Shown piece by piece: positions 9,407-18,054 of a DNA stretch of 64,000 bases. Each line of letters opens with the position of its first letter. Positions within the stretch are counted from its first letter, which is position 1. The notes under the pieces were generated by a model. That model had not been told where the DNA came from. It saw only the letters and a program-made list of their open reading frames with translations, and made no database searches. Both the position numbers and the translations under genes were made by a program. Source of the DNA: Pedobacter zeae (GTDB taxonomy: Bacteria; Bacteroidota; Bacteroidia; Sphingobacteriales; Sphingobacteriaceae); the NCBI RefSeq assembly GCF_014196715.1, contig NZ_JACIEF010000002.1:1054001-1118000 (forward strand), written 5' to 3'.

Positions 9407-10690
9407 ATGAATTTTCCGGAAGATTTTCTTCATTATGTATGGCAGTTCAGGTCGTTTGATTATAGCGGGCTGCACACTGTAGCGGGAGAAAGTTTAAAAA
9501 TTATCAATCCGGGATTGCTCAATAAAAACGCCGGACCGGATTTTTTTCATGCGAAGATCGAAATCGATGGTACCACCTGGGCGGGCAATGTAGAAATCCA
9601 CCTCCGGTCGTCAGATTGGTTAAAACACCATCACCAGAAAAACCCTGCTTACGAGAATGTGATTTTGCATGTGGTTTACGAACATGATGCCGAAATTAAA
9701 AGAATGGATCAAACGGTATTACCTGTACTCGAGTTAAAAAACCGCATTTCTGCCGATCTGATCAAAAAATATGAAAACCTGTTCCTTACCCTTACCGATT
9801 TTCCCTGTATTGCTCAGATCGGAACCGTTGATCCACTGATTGTTGATTCTTTTTTAGCCAGAACCCTGATCGAACGTTTCGAGCTAAAAACAAATGCTGT
9901 GATCGAAACCCTGAATGAATTAAATGGGAATTGGGAGGAGACTTTCTACCGTTTTATGGCACGTAATTTCGGATTCAAGATCAATGCACTGCCTTTCGAA
10001 ATGATTGCGAAAGCAGTTCCACAGCATATTTATTCGAAGCATAAAAATAACCCGTATCAGATTGAAGCCATGGTTTTTGGTGCAGCAGGATTTTTAACTG
10101 ATCAGTTCGAAGAAGAGTATCCTCGAAAGCTAAAAGCCGAATTCGCGTTTCTCAGGAAGAAGTACAACATTGAACCTGTAGAGGTTTCGGTATGGAAATT
10201 TATGCGCATGCGGCCACAGAATTTCCCAACCATCAGGCTGGCACAGTTTGCAGCGCTAATGGTAAAGGCGAACCATCTTTTTTCTAAAATTATGGAGATC
10301 AAAGAGGTTAATGATTTGCGTATCCTATTCGAAAAACTGCCTGTAAACGATTACTGGAAAACGCATTATCATTTTAAAAAAGAAGCCCCCGGTGTAAACA
10401 TACAGATCGGTAAAGATTCGGTAGATAATATTCTCCTTAATACCGTTGCCTTATTTTTGTTTGCCTATGGCAAATACACCGCTACCCAGTTTTACATCAG
10501 CAGGGCAATAAAGTTGCTGGAAAGCCTGCCGGCTGAAGAAAATGCAATTACCGGTAAATTTAGAGGAGCCGGAGTAAAAATCGGACATGCATTTGCTTCT
10601 CAGGGCATTTTGCAGCTAAAAAAGCAATATTGTAATGAGAAAAAATGCTTATCTTGTGGTATTGGAATTAAAATTTTAAAGCAGGCCTGA
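9407..10690 (+). CDS. DUF2851 family protein
   Basis: 427 residues that begin with the family signature: MNFPEDFLHYVWQF, then NAGPDFFHAKIEIDGTTWAG and GNVEIHLRSSDW. The family is widespread in Bacteroidota and its biochemical role is not established. The N-terminal part looks nuclease-like in its charged strand pattern, but I cannot assign catalytic residues with confidence. A C-terminal CNEKKCLSCGIG holds three cysteines that could bind metal. No signal peptide. Confidence 0.88.
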   Translation: MNFPEDFLHYVWQFRSFDYSGLHTVAGESLKIINPGLLNKNAGPDFFHAKIEIDGTTWAGNVEIHLRSSDWLKHHHQKNPAYENVILHVVYEHDAEIKRMDQTVLPVLELKNRISADLIKKYENLFLTLTDFPCIAQIGTVDPLIVDSFLARTLIERFELKTNAVIETLNELNGNWEETFYRFMARNFGFKINALPFEMIAKAVPQHIYSKHKNNPYQIEAMVFGAAGFLTDQFEEEYPRKLKAEFAFLRKKYNIEPVEVSVWKFMRMRPQNFPTIRLAQFAALMVKANHLFSKIMEIKEVNDLRILFEKLPVNDYWKTHYHFKKEAPGVNIQIGKDSVDNILLNTVALFLFAYGKYTATQFYISRAIKLLESLPAEENAITGKFRGAGVKIGHAFASQGILQLKKQYCNEKKCLSCGIGIKILKQA

Positions 10691-10742
10691 TCAGATTCTG
10701 AAGCCTGATAAAACTTTCTAACTTATAATCCGTTTTTATAGT

Positions 10743-10958
10743 ATGGAATTTCCTCACGAGTTAAAAGAACTTTATCCCGATCAGATTATTGAAGTTAGGG
10801 GCAATGCCGATGCCTTAACCGTTATATTAAATAAAGGTGTTGATATCTACCAATTTAAAATGAAATTGATCCAAAATTTTTCCGGCCTGGAAGAGCCGCA
10901 GACGCTTTTTATTAAACATGAAGATAAACAGGATTTTGAAAAACTGGTTTTGGAGTAA
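10743..10958 (+). CDS. Small hypothetical protein
   Basis: 71 residues, acidic, no signal peptide or membrane segment. It starts MEFPHELKELYPDQIIEVRG and could form a small alpha/beta domain. It follows the DUF2851 gene by 52 bases on the same strand and may be co-transcribed. I do not recognise the family. Composition and codon use resemble neighbouring host genes, so it is probably real. Confidence 0.6.
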   Translation: MEFPHELKELYPDQIIEVRGNADALTVILNKGVDIYQFKMKLIQNFSGLEEPQTLFIKHEDKQDFEKLVLE

Positions 10959-11021
10959 TTGAAGCCGGTATGCTATTGAATAATTAACCGATTATTATTC
11001 CTAAATTAGAGTAAAGAAAAA

Positions 11022-11055
11022 GAAACCAGGTCATGTGAATCCGGTTTCCTGTTAT
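11022..11055 (+). terminator. Possible terminator hairpin
   Basis: GAAACC at 11022-11027 pairs with GGTTTC at 11043-11048, extended inward by GG/CC with a bulged A, and is followed by a short T-rich run. It lies between the small hypothetical gene and the PspC-like gene. Weak stem. Confidence 0.35.
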
Positions 11056-11097
11056 TTATCTTGCGATATGTGATTAAGATTTTAAAACGAGCTTAAA

Positions 11098-11316
11098 ATG
11101 TTCCAAAGAATTATAACCTATTTCGAACAGCAGAGTTTTGGCGTTTCTACTTATTTGGCTAACAAGTTAAACATGAGTACAGCTAAAGTTCGTTTGTTTT
11201 TTATCTATTCCTCTTTTCTAGCGGTGGGTTTTCCGATATTATTCTATTTTTTGGCAGCTGTTGTGCTCGATATCAGGACTTATATCAAAAGAATGCGGCT
11301 AAGGATCTGGGAATAA
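11098..11316 (+). CDS. PspC-domain small membrane protein
   Basis: 72 residues with the PspC pattern: GVSTYLANKLNMSTAKVRLFF followed by one long hydrophobic segment (about residues 36-60) and a basic tail. In Proteobacteria PspC senses envelope stress with PspB; in Bacteroidota short stand-alone PspC proteins are common and mostly uncharacterised. Membrane location is clear from the sequence; an envelope-stress role is inference from the family. Confidence 0.8.
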   Translation: MFQRIITYFEQQSFGVSTYLANKLNMSTAKVRLFFIYSSFLAVGFPILFYFLAAVVLDIRTYIKRMRLRIWE

Positions 11317-11392
11317 TGTAAGCGGTAATATGGACGATGGAAAATGGTTAACAAATCAGACTTTTGACTAAAGACACACCACTCCAGACTAA

Positions 11393-12049
11393 CTAATCAT
11401 CATCTCTCAAAATCTCTGCAATTTCATGAAAACCTTTCTCTGCGGCTAAATCTGCAGGTAGTTTTCCGCCTTCCATACGTAAAGAAACTTCTGCACCGTG
11501 TTCTAACAATAAAATAATCAATTCTATATTGCCTAGCTGTGCTGCGGTATGTAAAGGAGCCAATCCTGCTTTCTGGCAAACGTTCGGATATGCACCCGCA
11601 TCCAGCAGCATTTTGGTAATATTGAAATTGTTAGCTGCAACTGCCGAGTGGATCGGAAATACATTAAATCCATTTTTTGAAGCCAGGTTAACATCTGCAC
11701 CTTTCAGTACCAAAAAACGGGCTAATTCTTCATGCCCAAAATAGCAGGCAAGACCGAGCGGGGTGAATCCATCATCAGAAAATTCGTTTACGCGCTCCGG
11801 GTTTTGAAAAACAGCTAGGGTAGCCGCATCGAATTTACCTACTGCACAGGCTTCAAACAAGGTTAAATTATCGGTAAACTCGGCAATTAAATCGGCTATT
11901 TCTTGCTTTTTATAGTAGCAGGCCAGTAACAGGGGCGAAATTTGATGAGAAGTATTCGTATTTGCCAATTTGGGGTTTTCTACCAAAATTTGCTTTACTG
12001 CCTGTAAGTTTCCGGCCTCAATTTGTTCTTCGAGCTGCGCTATTCCCAT
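11393..12049 (-). CDS. Ankyrin repeat protein
   Basis: 218 residues made largely of ankyrin repeats. The best units are DGFTPLGLACYFGHEELARF, NVFPIHSAVAANNFNITKML, AGLAPLHTAAQLGNIELIIL and GKLPADLAAEKGFHEIAEIL, each about 33 residues; more degenerate repeats fill residues 15-95. No signal peptide, so it is probably a cytoplasmic protein-binding scaffold. No partner is suggested by the neighbours. The strong bidirectional hairpin at 12142-12184 lies upstream of its start. Confidence 0.9.
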   Translation of the reverse strand: MGIAQLEEQIEAGNLQAVKQILVENPKLANTNTSHQISPLLLACYYKKQEIADLIAEFTDNLTLFEACAVGKFDAATLAVFQNPERVNEFSDDGFTPLGLACYFGHEELARFLVLKGADVNLASKNGFNVFPIHSAVAANNFNITKMLLDAGAYPNVCQKAGLAPLHTAAQLGNIELIILLLEHGAEVSLRMEGGKLPADLAAEKGFHEIAEILRDDD

Positions 12050-12141
12050 AATATTATTTAAAAATCGACTTAAATTACCAAAAATTAAGGAATTGTAAAC
12101 TTTATTGTCTAAATATATATAGTGTAGGGCAAATTAACAAA

Positions 12142-12184
12142 GATCAAAACCCCGCAGGTTTCAAAAACCTGCGGGGTTTTGATC
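12142..12184. terminator. Perfect 19-bp hairpin (terminator or dispersed palindrome)
   Basis: Arms 12142-12160 and 12166-12184 are perfectly complementary (core ACCCCGCAGGTT / AACCTGCGGGGT) with a five-base loop. Both ends carry an A-rich or T-rich run inside the stem, so it would work on either strand. It is the strongest hairpin in the window. The CCCCGCAGGTTT core is familiar from intergenic regions of Sphingobacteria and Flavobacteria, so it is probably a multi-copy element. Confidence 0.8.
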
Positions 12185-12693
12185 CTAAGTCTAAAGTCCT
12201 TAAGAATTACAGGCCTGTGTTAAATAAACTTGATAGAACGGAAAGCCCGGAGCGAAGAAATGAGTGAGGACTTGTAGTGATAGCAGGACTATCGTAACCG
12301 AAGTGCACAGAACCCTGCTTTTTCAAAATAATATGACCATCTTAACCTTCTCTTCAGAACTTTAAAAATAAATTAAACGACGAGTTAAACCTATAATGTC
12401 TCTACAAATAAAGATTAAGGGTTTGCTATCTTTGCCTTGATGGTTTGTGGCCTGCTCGTTTTTACAATCAAAAGCACCAGGCCAAGAATTTACAGAGCTC
12501 ATTATACTTTGAAAACAAAAATCATTGATAAATAAACTACTGACTGTCCCTGATGGTTTGTGCTTTTGTATTTTATTAGTAATCTGACCAAAATTCTAAT
12601 TTATTACCAGACAACTTGTCCGTCCCAGTCTTTTAGATTCATATAGCACAATTGTCCATTTGTAATTCTCTTCAGATAGTAGGTTTTCATGTC
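12185..12693. other. Non-coding region, about 510 bases, with repeat-like block
   Basis: No ORF of credible composition. A GC-richer block at about 12225-12325 (GAACGGAAAGCCCGGAGCGA, GAGTGAGGACTTGTAG, GCAGGACTATCGTAACCGAA) differs from its AT-rich surroundings and resembles intergenic repeats I associate with Pedobacter-type genomes. TGATGGTTTGTG appears twice further on (about 12439 and 12551). Confidence 0.35.
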
Positions 12694-12912
12694 TTAATTC
12701 ATTTGAGAGGTTTCTTTGGAAGGCTTAAATATTTGATTATAAATAATTATTAGTATAAGTATGATACTGAAGATCATTCCGATACTTCCAATGGCAAATA
12801 GAATGCTTGTCGTAATACCTCCAAAATGCGTTATTTTTAAAATCAAACAGGCAAAAATGAGCACCAATTCTGCGTACAAAATTCTTTTTGTATAATAGTT
12901 GAGTTTTTTCAT
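12694..12912 (-). CDS. Small two-helix membrane protein, unknown
   Basis: 72 residues with two hydrophobic segments (about 12-29 and 34-62) separated by THFGGITTS and a polar tail. No signal peptidase site. Its neighbours give no hint of role, and it stands alone on its strand inside a long non-coding region. The hydrophobic pattern makes a real membrane protein likely, but no family is recognised. Confidence 0.55.
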   Translation of the reverse strand: MKKLNYYTKRILYAELVLIFACLILKITHFGGITTSILFAIGSIGMIFSIILILIIIYNQIFKPSKETSQMN

Positions 12913-13001
12913 GTTAATTTAATTTGACATTTAAAATAACATTAAGTTTTGAAAAAAGTAATTTGTTGATCAAAATAAACACTGAATCAGTATTCATTTT
13001 T

Positions 13002-13042
13002 AAAAAAAAAATCCCGTTTAGCCCCTCCAGGCAAAACGGGAT
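13002..13042 (-). terminator. Orphan minus-strand terminator
   Basis: ATCCCGTTT (13011-13019) and AAACGGGAT (13034-13042) form a perfect 9-bp stem. On the minus strand it is followed by nine T residues (A-run 13002-13010 on the plus strand), a classic intrinsic terminator. No minus-strand gene lies within 300 bases upstream of it. Confidence 0.75.
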
Positions 13043-13200
13043 AAAACCTAAAACAAAATCCGTTTCATTTAACAAAACGTAACAACTTGTGTGTTGTTAA
13101 AATAATAGACTATAATTTCTGTTTAAGGTTTAATGCCCGATGAATATTTTTATTTAATTTAAGGCAGATTATATAAAATTATCTGCGGGCATCATTTGTG
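13011..13200 (-). ncRNA. Candidate small RNA ending at the orphan terminator
   Basis: The terminator at 13002-13042 needs a minus-strand transcript, yet there is no ORF between it and ftsK. The interval contains further hairpins: AACAAC/GTTGTT (13081-13098), GCAGAT/ATCTGC (13164-13186) and ATGCCCG/CGGGCAT (13133-13192). It ends before the ftsK promoter, so it is not the ftsK leader. I could not find a clean minus-strand TAnnTTTG and the 5' end is a guess. No Rfam family recognised. Confidence 0.3.
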
Positions 13201-13215
13201 ATTATTTTTTTTATT

Positions 13216-13244
13216 AATGCTGCGCAGTTTTATCTAAGTTTGTT
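13216..13244 (+). promoter_or_regulatory. ftsK promoter with CTGCGCAG palindrome (shared block)
   Basis: TAAGTTTG at 13235-13242 matches the Bacteroidota -7 consensus and would start transcription near 13249, about 22 bases before the ftsK ATG. The perfect palindrome CTGCGCAG lies 11 bases upstream. The whole 29-base block recurs at 16768-16796 with one mismatch. Confidence 0.65.
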
Positions 13245-13270
13245 CAATATTAAATTATTTAGGAAAGAAA

Positions 13271-15862
13271 ATGTCGGTACGGGGTAACCAGTTTAAAACC
13301 AATACATTCAGAGATAAAGGTGCTGAAAATACACCTGGCAGGTCTTCGGCGGGCCGTCAGACCAAAGAAAAAAGAGAATTTTTACCAAGGTTCGATCTGG
13401 CAGATGGGCGTGCAATTAAAATTGCAGGTCTGTTTTTTGTGATCTTATCCTTATATTTTTTAATTGCCTTTACCTCGTACCTGTTTACCTGGCAGGATGA
13501 CCAAAGTTATGTGATCGATGCAAATGGCGGTTGGGGCAATCTGTTTAAAACATCCGAAGAATTAAAAACTGCCGGAGTGACCACGCCGGTTGTTCAAAAC
13601 TGGTTGGGTAAATTTGGTGCCTTGTTATCGCACCAGTTTATTTATGAATGGTTCGGTATTGCCTCTTTTCTGTTCGTTTTGGCCTTTTTTATTATTGGCT
13701 ACCGTTTATTGTTTAAAGTTAAAATCCTTTCCATTTCTAAAACACTGGGTTATAGCTTTTTCTTTTTACTTTTTATCTCGTTAACCTTAGGTTTTGCACA
13801 TAGCTTCTGGTCAGAATCGCCGCATTACCTGGAGGGTGAATTTGGTTACTGGAGCAATAAATTGTTAAGTGCCCAAATCGGGGCTGCCGGTGTTGCCGGA
13901 TTAATTGCTTTTGCCGGTTTAACCATACTGATCATTGCTTATAACATCGATTTTAAATTCCCGGAGCGTAAGGCTAAAGAGGTTTACCTCGATAATGAAA
14001 CACCTGATTATGTAAACGACATCAGGGAGCAGGTGATAAAAAACAAAACTTTCGATGAGCATTCTTCGTCCATTGAACCGGTGTTACCTGACAGACCGGT
14101 AACCAACGAACGTAAACAACAAAACGTGGTGTTACAGCCAAGCCGTTTCGAAGAAAAAGAAGAGGAAGAAACCGTAGCACCTGTAATATTATCTCCCTTG
14201 GCTACCAATCTGCCCATTGCTTCTGCTGCAGCAACGGCAACGCCTTTAGTGGTAGAACCGCCAATAGAAGACGAAAAAGAACCTGCATTTACCATCGAAA
14301 AAACCGAAGAAGAGAAAAAATCGGATGACCTGGTAGAACAGTTTGGCAATTACGATGAAAAGCTGGATTTATCCGGTTACAAGTACCCAACCATTGATTT
14401 ACTCGAAAATTACGGTACCAATAAAATTTCGGTTAATGCAGAAGAACTGGAGGCCAACAAAAATAAAATCGTCGAAACCCTTAACCATTATAATATCGAA
14501 ATCGATAAGATTAAAGCCACAATTGGACCTACAGTTACCCTTTACGAGATTATTCCGGCTCCGGGGGTCAGGATTTCGAAAATTAAAAATTTAGAGGATG
14601 ATATTGCCCTTTCGTTAGCCGCGCTGGGTATACGGATCATTGCACCAATGCCCGGTAAGGGTACAATTGGTATCGAAGTACCAAACCAGCACCCTGAAAT
14701 GGTGCCGATGCGAAGCATCCTGAATACTGAAAAATGGAGCCAGACCACTATGGATCTGCCGATTGCACTTGGTAAAACCATTAGCAATGAGGTTTTTATA
14801 GCCGATTTGGCAAAAATGCCTCACTTATTGGTAGCCGGGGCAACAGGGCAAGGTAAATCTGTTGGTATTAATTCCATTCTGGTTTCACTGTTATTTAAAA
14901 AACATCCCGCACAGCTGAAATTTGTACTGGTCGATCCGAAGAAGGTAGAGTTAACCCTGTTTAACCGGATTGAAAGACACTTTTTGGCTAAGCTCCCTGG
15001 CGAAGCCGATGCCATTATTACCGATACGAAGAAAGTGGTTAATACCTTAAATTCACTTTGTATCGAAATGGATCAGCGTTACGATTTGCTGAAAGATGCA
15101 CAGGTGAGGAATTTAAAAGAATACAACGATAAATTCATTAAACGCAAGCTTAATCCTAATAATGGTCACCGCTTTTTGCCTTTCATCGTTTTAGTGGTTG
15201 ATGAGTTCGCCGATTTGATGATGACAGCTGGTAAAGAGGTGGAGGCGCCGATAGCACGTTTGGCGCAGCTGGCCAGGGCCATCGGTATCCACTTGGTTTT
15301 GGCTACACAGCGTCCATCGGTAAACATTATTACGGGTACCATTAAGGCCAATTTCCCGGCCAGGTTAGCGTTTAGGGTATTGTCTAAAATCGATTCGCGG
15401 ACCATTCTGGATAGCGGTGGTGCCGATCAGTTAATAGGCCGGGGGGATATGCTTTTAGCTACAGGTAGCGACTTAATCAGGCTACAGTGTGCTTTCGTTG
15501 ATACACCTGAGGTTGACCGCATTTCGGAATATATCGGTAACCAGCGCGGTTATGCCGATGCTTACCAACTGCCAGAATACATAGATGAAGCAGGGGAGGG
15601 AAGCAAGGCCGATTTTGATCCTAACGAGCGCGATAAGTTCTTTGAGGACGCAGCAAGGCTGATTGTGATGCATCAACAGGGGTCGACGTCGTTGATACAG
15701 CGTAAACTTAAATTGGGCTATAACAGGGCCGGGCGAATTATTGATCAATTGGAGGCCGCAGGTATTGTTGGTCCGTTTGAAGGAAGTAAAGCAAGGGAAG
15801 TTTTATACCCTGATGAGTATTCTTTGGAACAGTTCTTGAATGGTATTGATAATCAGGAGTAG
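13271..15862 (+). CDS. ftsK: DNA translocase FtsK/SpoIIIE
   Basis: 863 residues. An N-terminal membrane domain with about four helices (residues 50-230) anchors it at the septum, a low-complexity acidic linker follows (about 250-360), then the alpha/beta motor: Walker A GATGQGKS at 523-530, VLVDPKKVELTLFN, Walker B FIVLVVDEFADLMM and LATQRPSVNIITGTIKANFP. The C-terminal gamma winged helix (ARLIVMHQQGSTSLIQRKL...GYNRAGRIIDQLEAAGI) reads DNA polarity (KOPS) and contacts XerD in studied members. It moves chromosome ends through the closing septum. Followed 60 bases later by a lolA-like gene; they may share a transcript, a common arrangement in this phylum. Confidence 0.96.
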   Translation: MSVRGNQFKTNTFRDKGAENTPGRSSAGRQTKEKREFLPRFDLADGRAIKIAGLFFVILSLYFLIAFTSYLFTWQDDQSYVIDANGGWGNLFKTSEELKTAGVTTPVVQNWLGKFGALLSHQFIYEWFGIASFLFVLAFFIIGYRLLFKVKILSISKTLGYSFFFLLFISLTLGFAHSFWSESPHYLEGEFGYWSNKLLSAQIGAAGVAGLIAFAGLTILIIAYNIDFKFPERKAKEVYLDNETPDYVNDIREQVIKNKTFDEHSSSIEPVLPDRPVTNERKQQNVVLQPSRFEEKEEEETVAPVILSPLATNLPIASAAATATPLVVEPPIEDEKEPAFTIEKTEEEKKSDDLVEQFGNYDEKLDLSGYKYPTIDLLENYGTNKISVNAEELEANKNKIVETLNHYNIEIDKIKATIGPTVTLYEIIPAPGVRISKIKNLEDDIALSLAALGIRIIAPMPGKGTIGIEVPNQHPEMVPMRSILNTEKWSQTTMDLPIALGKTISNEVFIADLAKMPHLLVAGATGQGKSVGINSILVSLLFKKHPAQLKFVLVDPKKVELTLFNRIERHFLAKLPGEADAIITDTKKVVNTLNSLCIEMDQRYDLLKDAQVRNLKEYNDKFIKRKLNPNNGHRFLPFIVLVVDEFADLMMTAGKEVEAPIARLAQLARAIGIHLVLATQRPSVNIITGTIKANFPARLAFRVLSKIDSRTILDSGGADQLIGRGDMLLATGSDLIRLQCAFVDTPEVDRISEYIGNQRGYADAYQLPEYIDEAGEGSKADFDPNERDKFFEDAARLIVMHQQGSTSLIQRKLKLGYNRAGRIIDQLEAAGIVGPFEGSKAREVLYPDEYSLEQFLNGIDNQE

Positions 15863-15922
15863 ATTAAACTATTTAACAATAATCTATTCCAACGTTTCAA
15901 AGAAAAAATTAAAAAAGAAAAG

Positions 15923-16573
15923 ATGAAGAAACTAATTTCAGCATTCATGGTTGTCGTTGCTTTTACAACTTCAACATATGCTCAAACTGATGCGAAAGCT
16001 AAAGCCATTTTAGCCGATGTGAGTAAAAAATACAAATCGTATAATATCGTAAAAACTGATTTTACTTTCACTTTGGATAATCCAAAAGCGAAAGTAAAAG
16101 AAACCCAGCAAGGTACCTTGTATGTAAAGGCCAATTCGAATAAGTATAAAGTGGCCATGACCAACCAGGAGTTATTCAGCGATGGTAAAAGCCAGTGGAC
16201 TTATTTGAAAAAAGACAAAGAAGTGCAAGTGAGTAATGTAGATAATAGTGGCGATGCCATTAATCCTGCTAAAATTTTCACTGTTTATGAGAAAGGATTC
16301 AAATACGTTTATACCGGCGATGAAAAAGCAGGGGGTAAAACCTATCAAATGATCGACTTAACCCCTGTTGATGCTAAAAAATCAATCTTTAAAGTTCGTT
16401 TAAGCATTGATAAAGCGGCTAAACAGATTGCAAACGTGGTATTGTTCGATAAAAATGGAAACAAGTACACCTATAATGTGAAAACTTTCTCGCCTAACGT
16501 AAATGTACCTGAAACTACATTTGCTTTTGATGCCAAAAAATATCCTGGCGTTGAAGTGGTAGATTTAAGATAA
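15923..16573 (+). CDS. lolA: LolA-like outer-membrane lipoprotein carrier protein
   Basis: 216 residues with a cleavable signal peptide (MKKLISAFMVVVAFTTSTYA before QTDA), then a LolA/LolB-like half-barrel: FTFTLDNPKAKVKETQQGTL, TLYVKANSNKYKVA, ELFSDGKSQWTYLKKDKEV. LolA carries lipoproteins through the periplasm from LolCDE to the outer membrane. Position right after ftsK is the usual one for this family. A strong terminator follows at 16608. LolB is not visible in the window, as expected for Bacteroidota. Confidence 0.88.
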   Translation: MKKLISAFMVVVAFTTSTYAQTDAKAKAILADVSKKYKSYNIVKTDFTFTLDNPKAKVKETQQGTLYVKANSNKYKVAMTNQELFSDGKSQWTYLKKDKEVQVSNVDNSGDAINPAKIFTVYEKGFKYVYTGDEKAGGKTYQMIDLTPVDAKKSIFKVRLSIDKAAKQIANVVLFDKNGNKYTYNVKTFSPNVNVPETTFAFDAKKYPGVEVVDLR

Positions 16574-16607
16574 TAACGAATTTCCGCAAAGGCGGAATGA
16601 AACCTGG

Positions 16608-16638
16608 AAGTTCAGTTGGAAACAGCTGAACTTTTTTT
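16608..16638 (+). terminator. Intrinsic terminator after lolA
   Basis: AAGTTCAG (16608-16615) pairs with CTGAACTT (16626-16633) across a ten-base loop and runs into seven T residues (16632-16638). A smaller hairpin TTCCGC/GCGGAA precedes it at about 16581-16596. Ends the ftsK-lolA unit. Confidence 0.8.
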
Positions 16639-16767
16639 GTTTCCACTCCTACAGGCATTTTAAGAAAAAGGTGTTCTCAGGTGTCAGACGTGGTGGAAAA
16701 ACCAGGCTACAAGGGTAAGTTGGTGGTAAAAACATAAAAAGCTATATTTTTTGCAAACGGATTTATG

Positions 16768-16796
16768 AATGCTGCGCAGATTTATCTAAGTTTGTT
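16768..16796 (+). promoter_or_regulatory. Second copy of the CTGCGCAG/TAAGTTTG promoter block
   Basis: AATGCTGCGCAG followed by TTTATCTAAGTTTGTT; identical to 13216-13244 except one base. TAAGTTTG at 16787-16794 predicts a transcript start at about 16800, on top of the ATG at 16801, so the message may be leaderless. Confidence 0.6.
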
Positions 16797-16800
16797 TCCG

Positions 16801-17073
16801 ATGTCATTGCCACTAACAAACCATACTTTAGAGAAATTAGAGGCCTTGCTTTTTGCATTGGGTTATAAGGTACGCTACGAAAAGGGGAACTTTAAAACGG
16901 GCTCTTGCCTGCTGGAGCACAATAAGATAATCGTGGTTAATAAATTTTCAAATCTGGAAGGAAAAATAGCCGCATTGGTTACTTTGGTGAAACAGACCAA
17001 TGCTGACGAAAACCTGCTTGAAGAAAAACAAAGGCAGTTTTACCAATCCTTACAACAGACCGAATTATTTTAA
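16801..17073 (+). CDS. Small conserved-looking hypothetical protein
   Basis: 90 residues from the ATG at 16801 (MSLPLTNHTLEKLEALLFAL). An upstream in-frame ATG at 16765 would place the promoter block inside the coding region, so I reject it. The sequence has a helix-strand pattern and GYKVRYEKGNFKTGSCLLE, with no signal peptide. It precedes the MBL-fold gene by 49 bases on the same strand, probably as an operon. Function unknown. Confidence 0.7.
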   Translation: MSLPLTNHTLEKLEALLFALGYKVRYEKGNFKTGSCLLEHNKIIVVNKFSNLEGKIAALVTLVKQTNADENLLEEKQRQFYQSLQQTELF

Positions 17074-17122
17074 TGGAGATATACAGCAGGAATTATAGGT
17101 ATAAGAAAGGAAATTTAATCCA

Positions 17123-17887
17123 ATGAAAGTTACTTTTTTAGGTACCGGTACATCGCAGGGCGTTCCTGTAATTGCCTGTGGGTGCGAAGTTTGTTTATCT
17201 CCGGATAAAAAAGATAAACGCTTAAGGACATCCATTTTAATAGAAACTGCCGACAAAACGATGGTGGTAGACAGTGGTCCGGATTTCCGTTATCAATTGC
17301 TGCGGGAACAGGTAAAAGACCTGGATGCAGTTTTGTTTACACATGAGCATAAAGATCATATTGCCGGATTGGACGATATCAGGCCATTTAATTACCTCTT
17401 GCATAAGGTAATCGATGTATATGCTACAGAGCGGGTTCAAACGGCACTCAAGAGGGAGTTTTACTATATTTTTGCCGAAACCAAATATCATGGTTTACCA
17501 CAGATTAACCTGCATACCGTAACCAATGGCGAAGATTTTAAAATTGGCGAAAGCACCATTATTCCTTTTGAAGTGATGCACCATCTGCTTCCTATTACCG
17601 GTTACAGGATAGGCGACTTTACTTACATTACCGATGCTAAAACCATATCAGAAGAAAGTTTTAATAAAATAAAAGGCTCTAAAATTTTGGTCATTAATGC
17701 TTTGCAGAAGGGGCCGCATATTTCACACTTTACATTAGATGAGGCCATTGCTTTTGCCGAAAAAGCCGGTGCCGGATTCACCTATCTCACACACATCAGC
17801 CATAACTTAGGTAAACATGCCGATGTTGAAAATGATTTGCCCAAGCATATCAGGCTGGCTTATGACGGGTTAAAACTAGAGATTTAA
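17123..17887 (+). CDS. MBL-fold metallo-hydrolase, PhnP-like
   Basis: 254 residues of metallo-beta-lactamase fold. The N-terminal LGTGTSQGVPVIACGCEVC with clustered cysteines is typical of the PhnP branch, and the two-metal motif THEHKDHIAGLDD is intact, with later ligands in VMHHLLPITGY, TYITDAKT and LTHISHNLG. Characterised PhnP proteins are phosphodiesterases for cyclic phosphate esters; stand-alone Bacteroidota members have no proven substrate. No phn genes are nearby, so a phosphonate role is not supported. Cytoplasmic. Confidence 0.88.
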   Translation: MKVTFLGTGTSQGVPVIACGCEVCLSPDKKDKRLRTSILIETADKTMVVDSGPDFRYQLLREQVKDLDAVLFTHEHKDHIAGLDDIRPFNYLLHKVIDVYATERVQTALKREFYYIFAETKYHGLPQINLHTVTNGEDFKIGESTIIPFEVMHHLLPITGYRIGDFTYITDAKTISEESFNKIKGSKILVINALQKGPHISHFTLDEAIAFAEKAGAGFTYLTHISHNLGKHADVENDLPKHIRLAYDGLKLEI

Positions 17888-18038
17888 ACTCTTCAGGGAG
17901 CTAAAATTTATGGCAGTTCAGGGCAGCTAGCCATCCCGATGGCTGTGGTCGTGATAAGCATACCGTCTAAAAGCAGAAAAGATTTAACCTAAATCTCAAT
18001 ATTTTTATAAATACCCGGTTTTTTTTCATTTCAAATGA

Positions 18039-18046
18039 TATATTTG
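18039..18046 (+). promoter_or_regulatory. -7 element of the tRNA-Leu promoter
   Basis: TATATTTG matches TAnnTTTG exactly and ends nine bases before the mature tRNA. A T-rich -33 region lies at about 18018-18027. Confidence 0.65.
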
Positions 18047-18054
18047 CAGCATAA

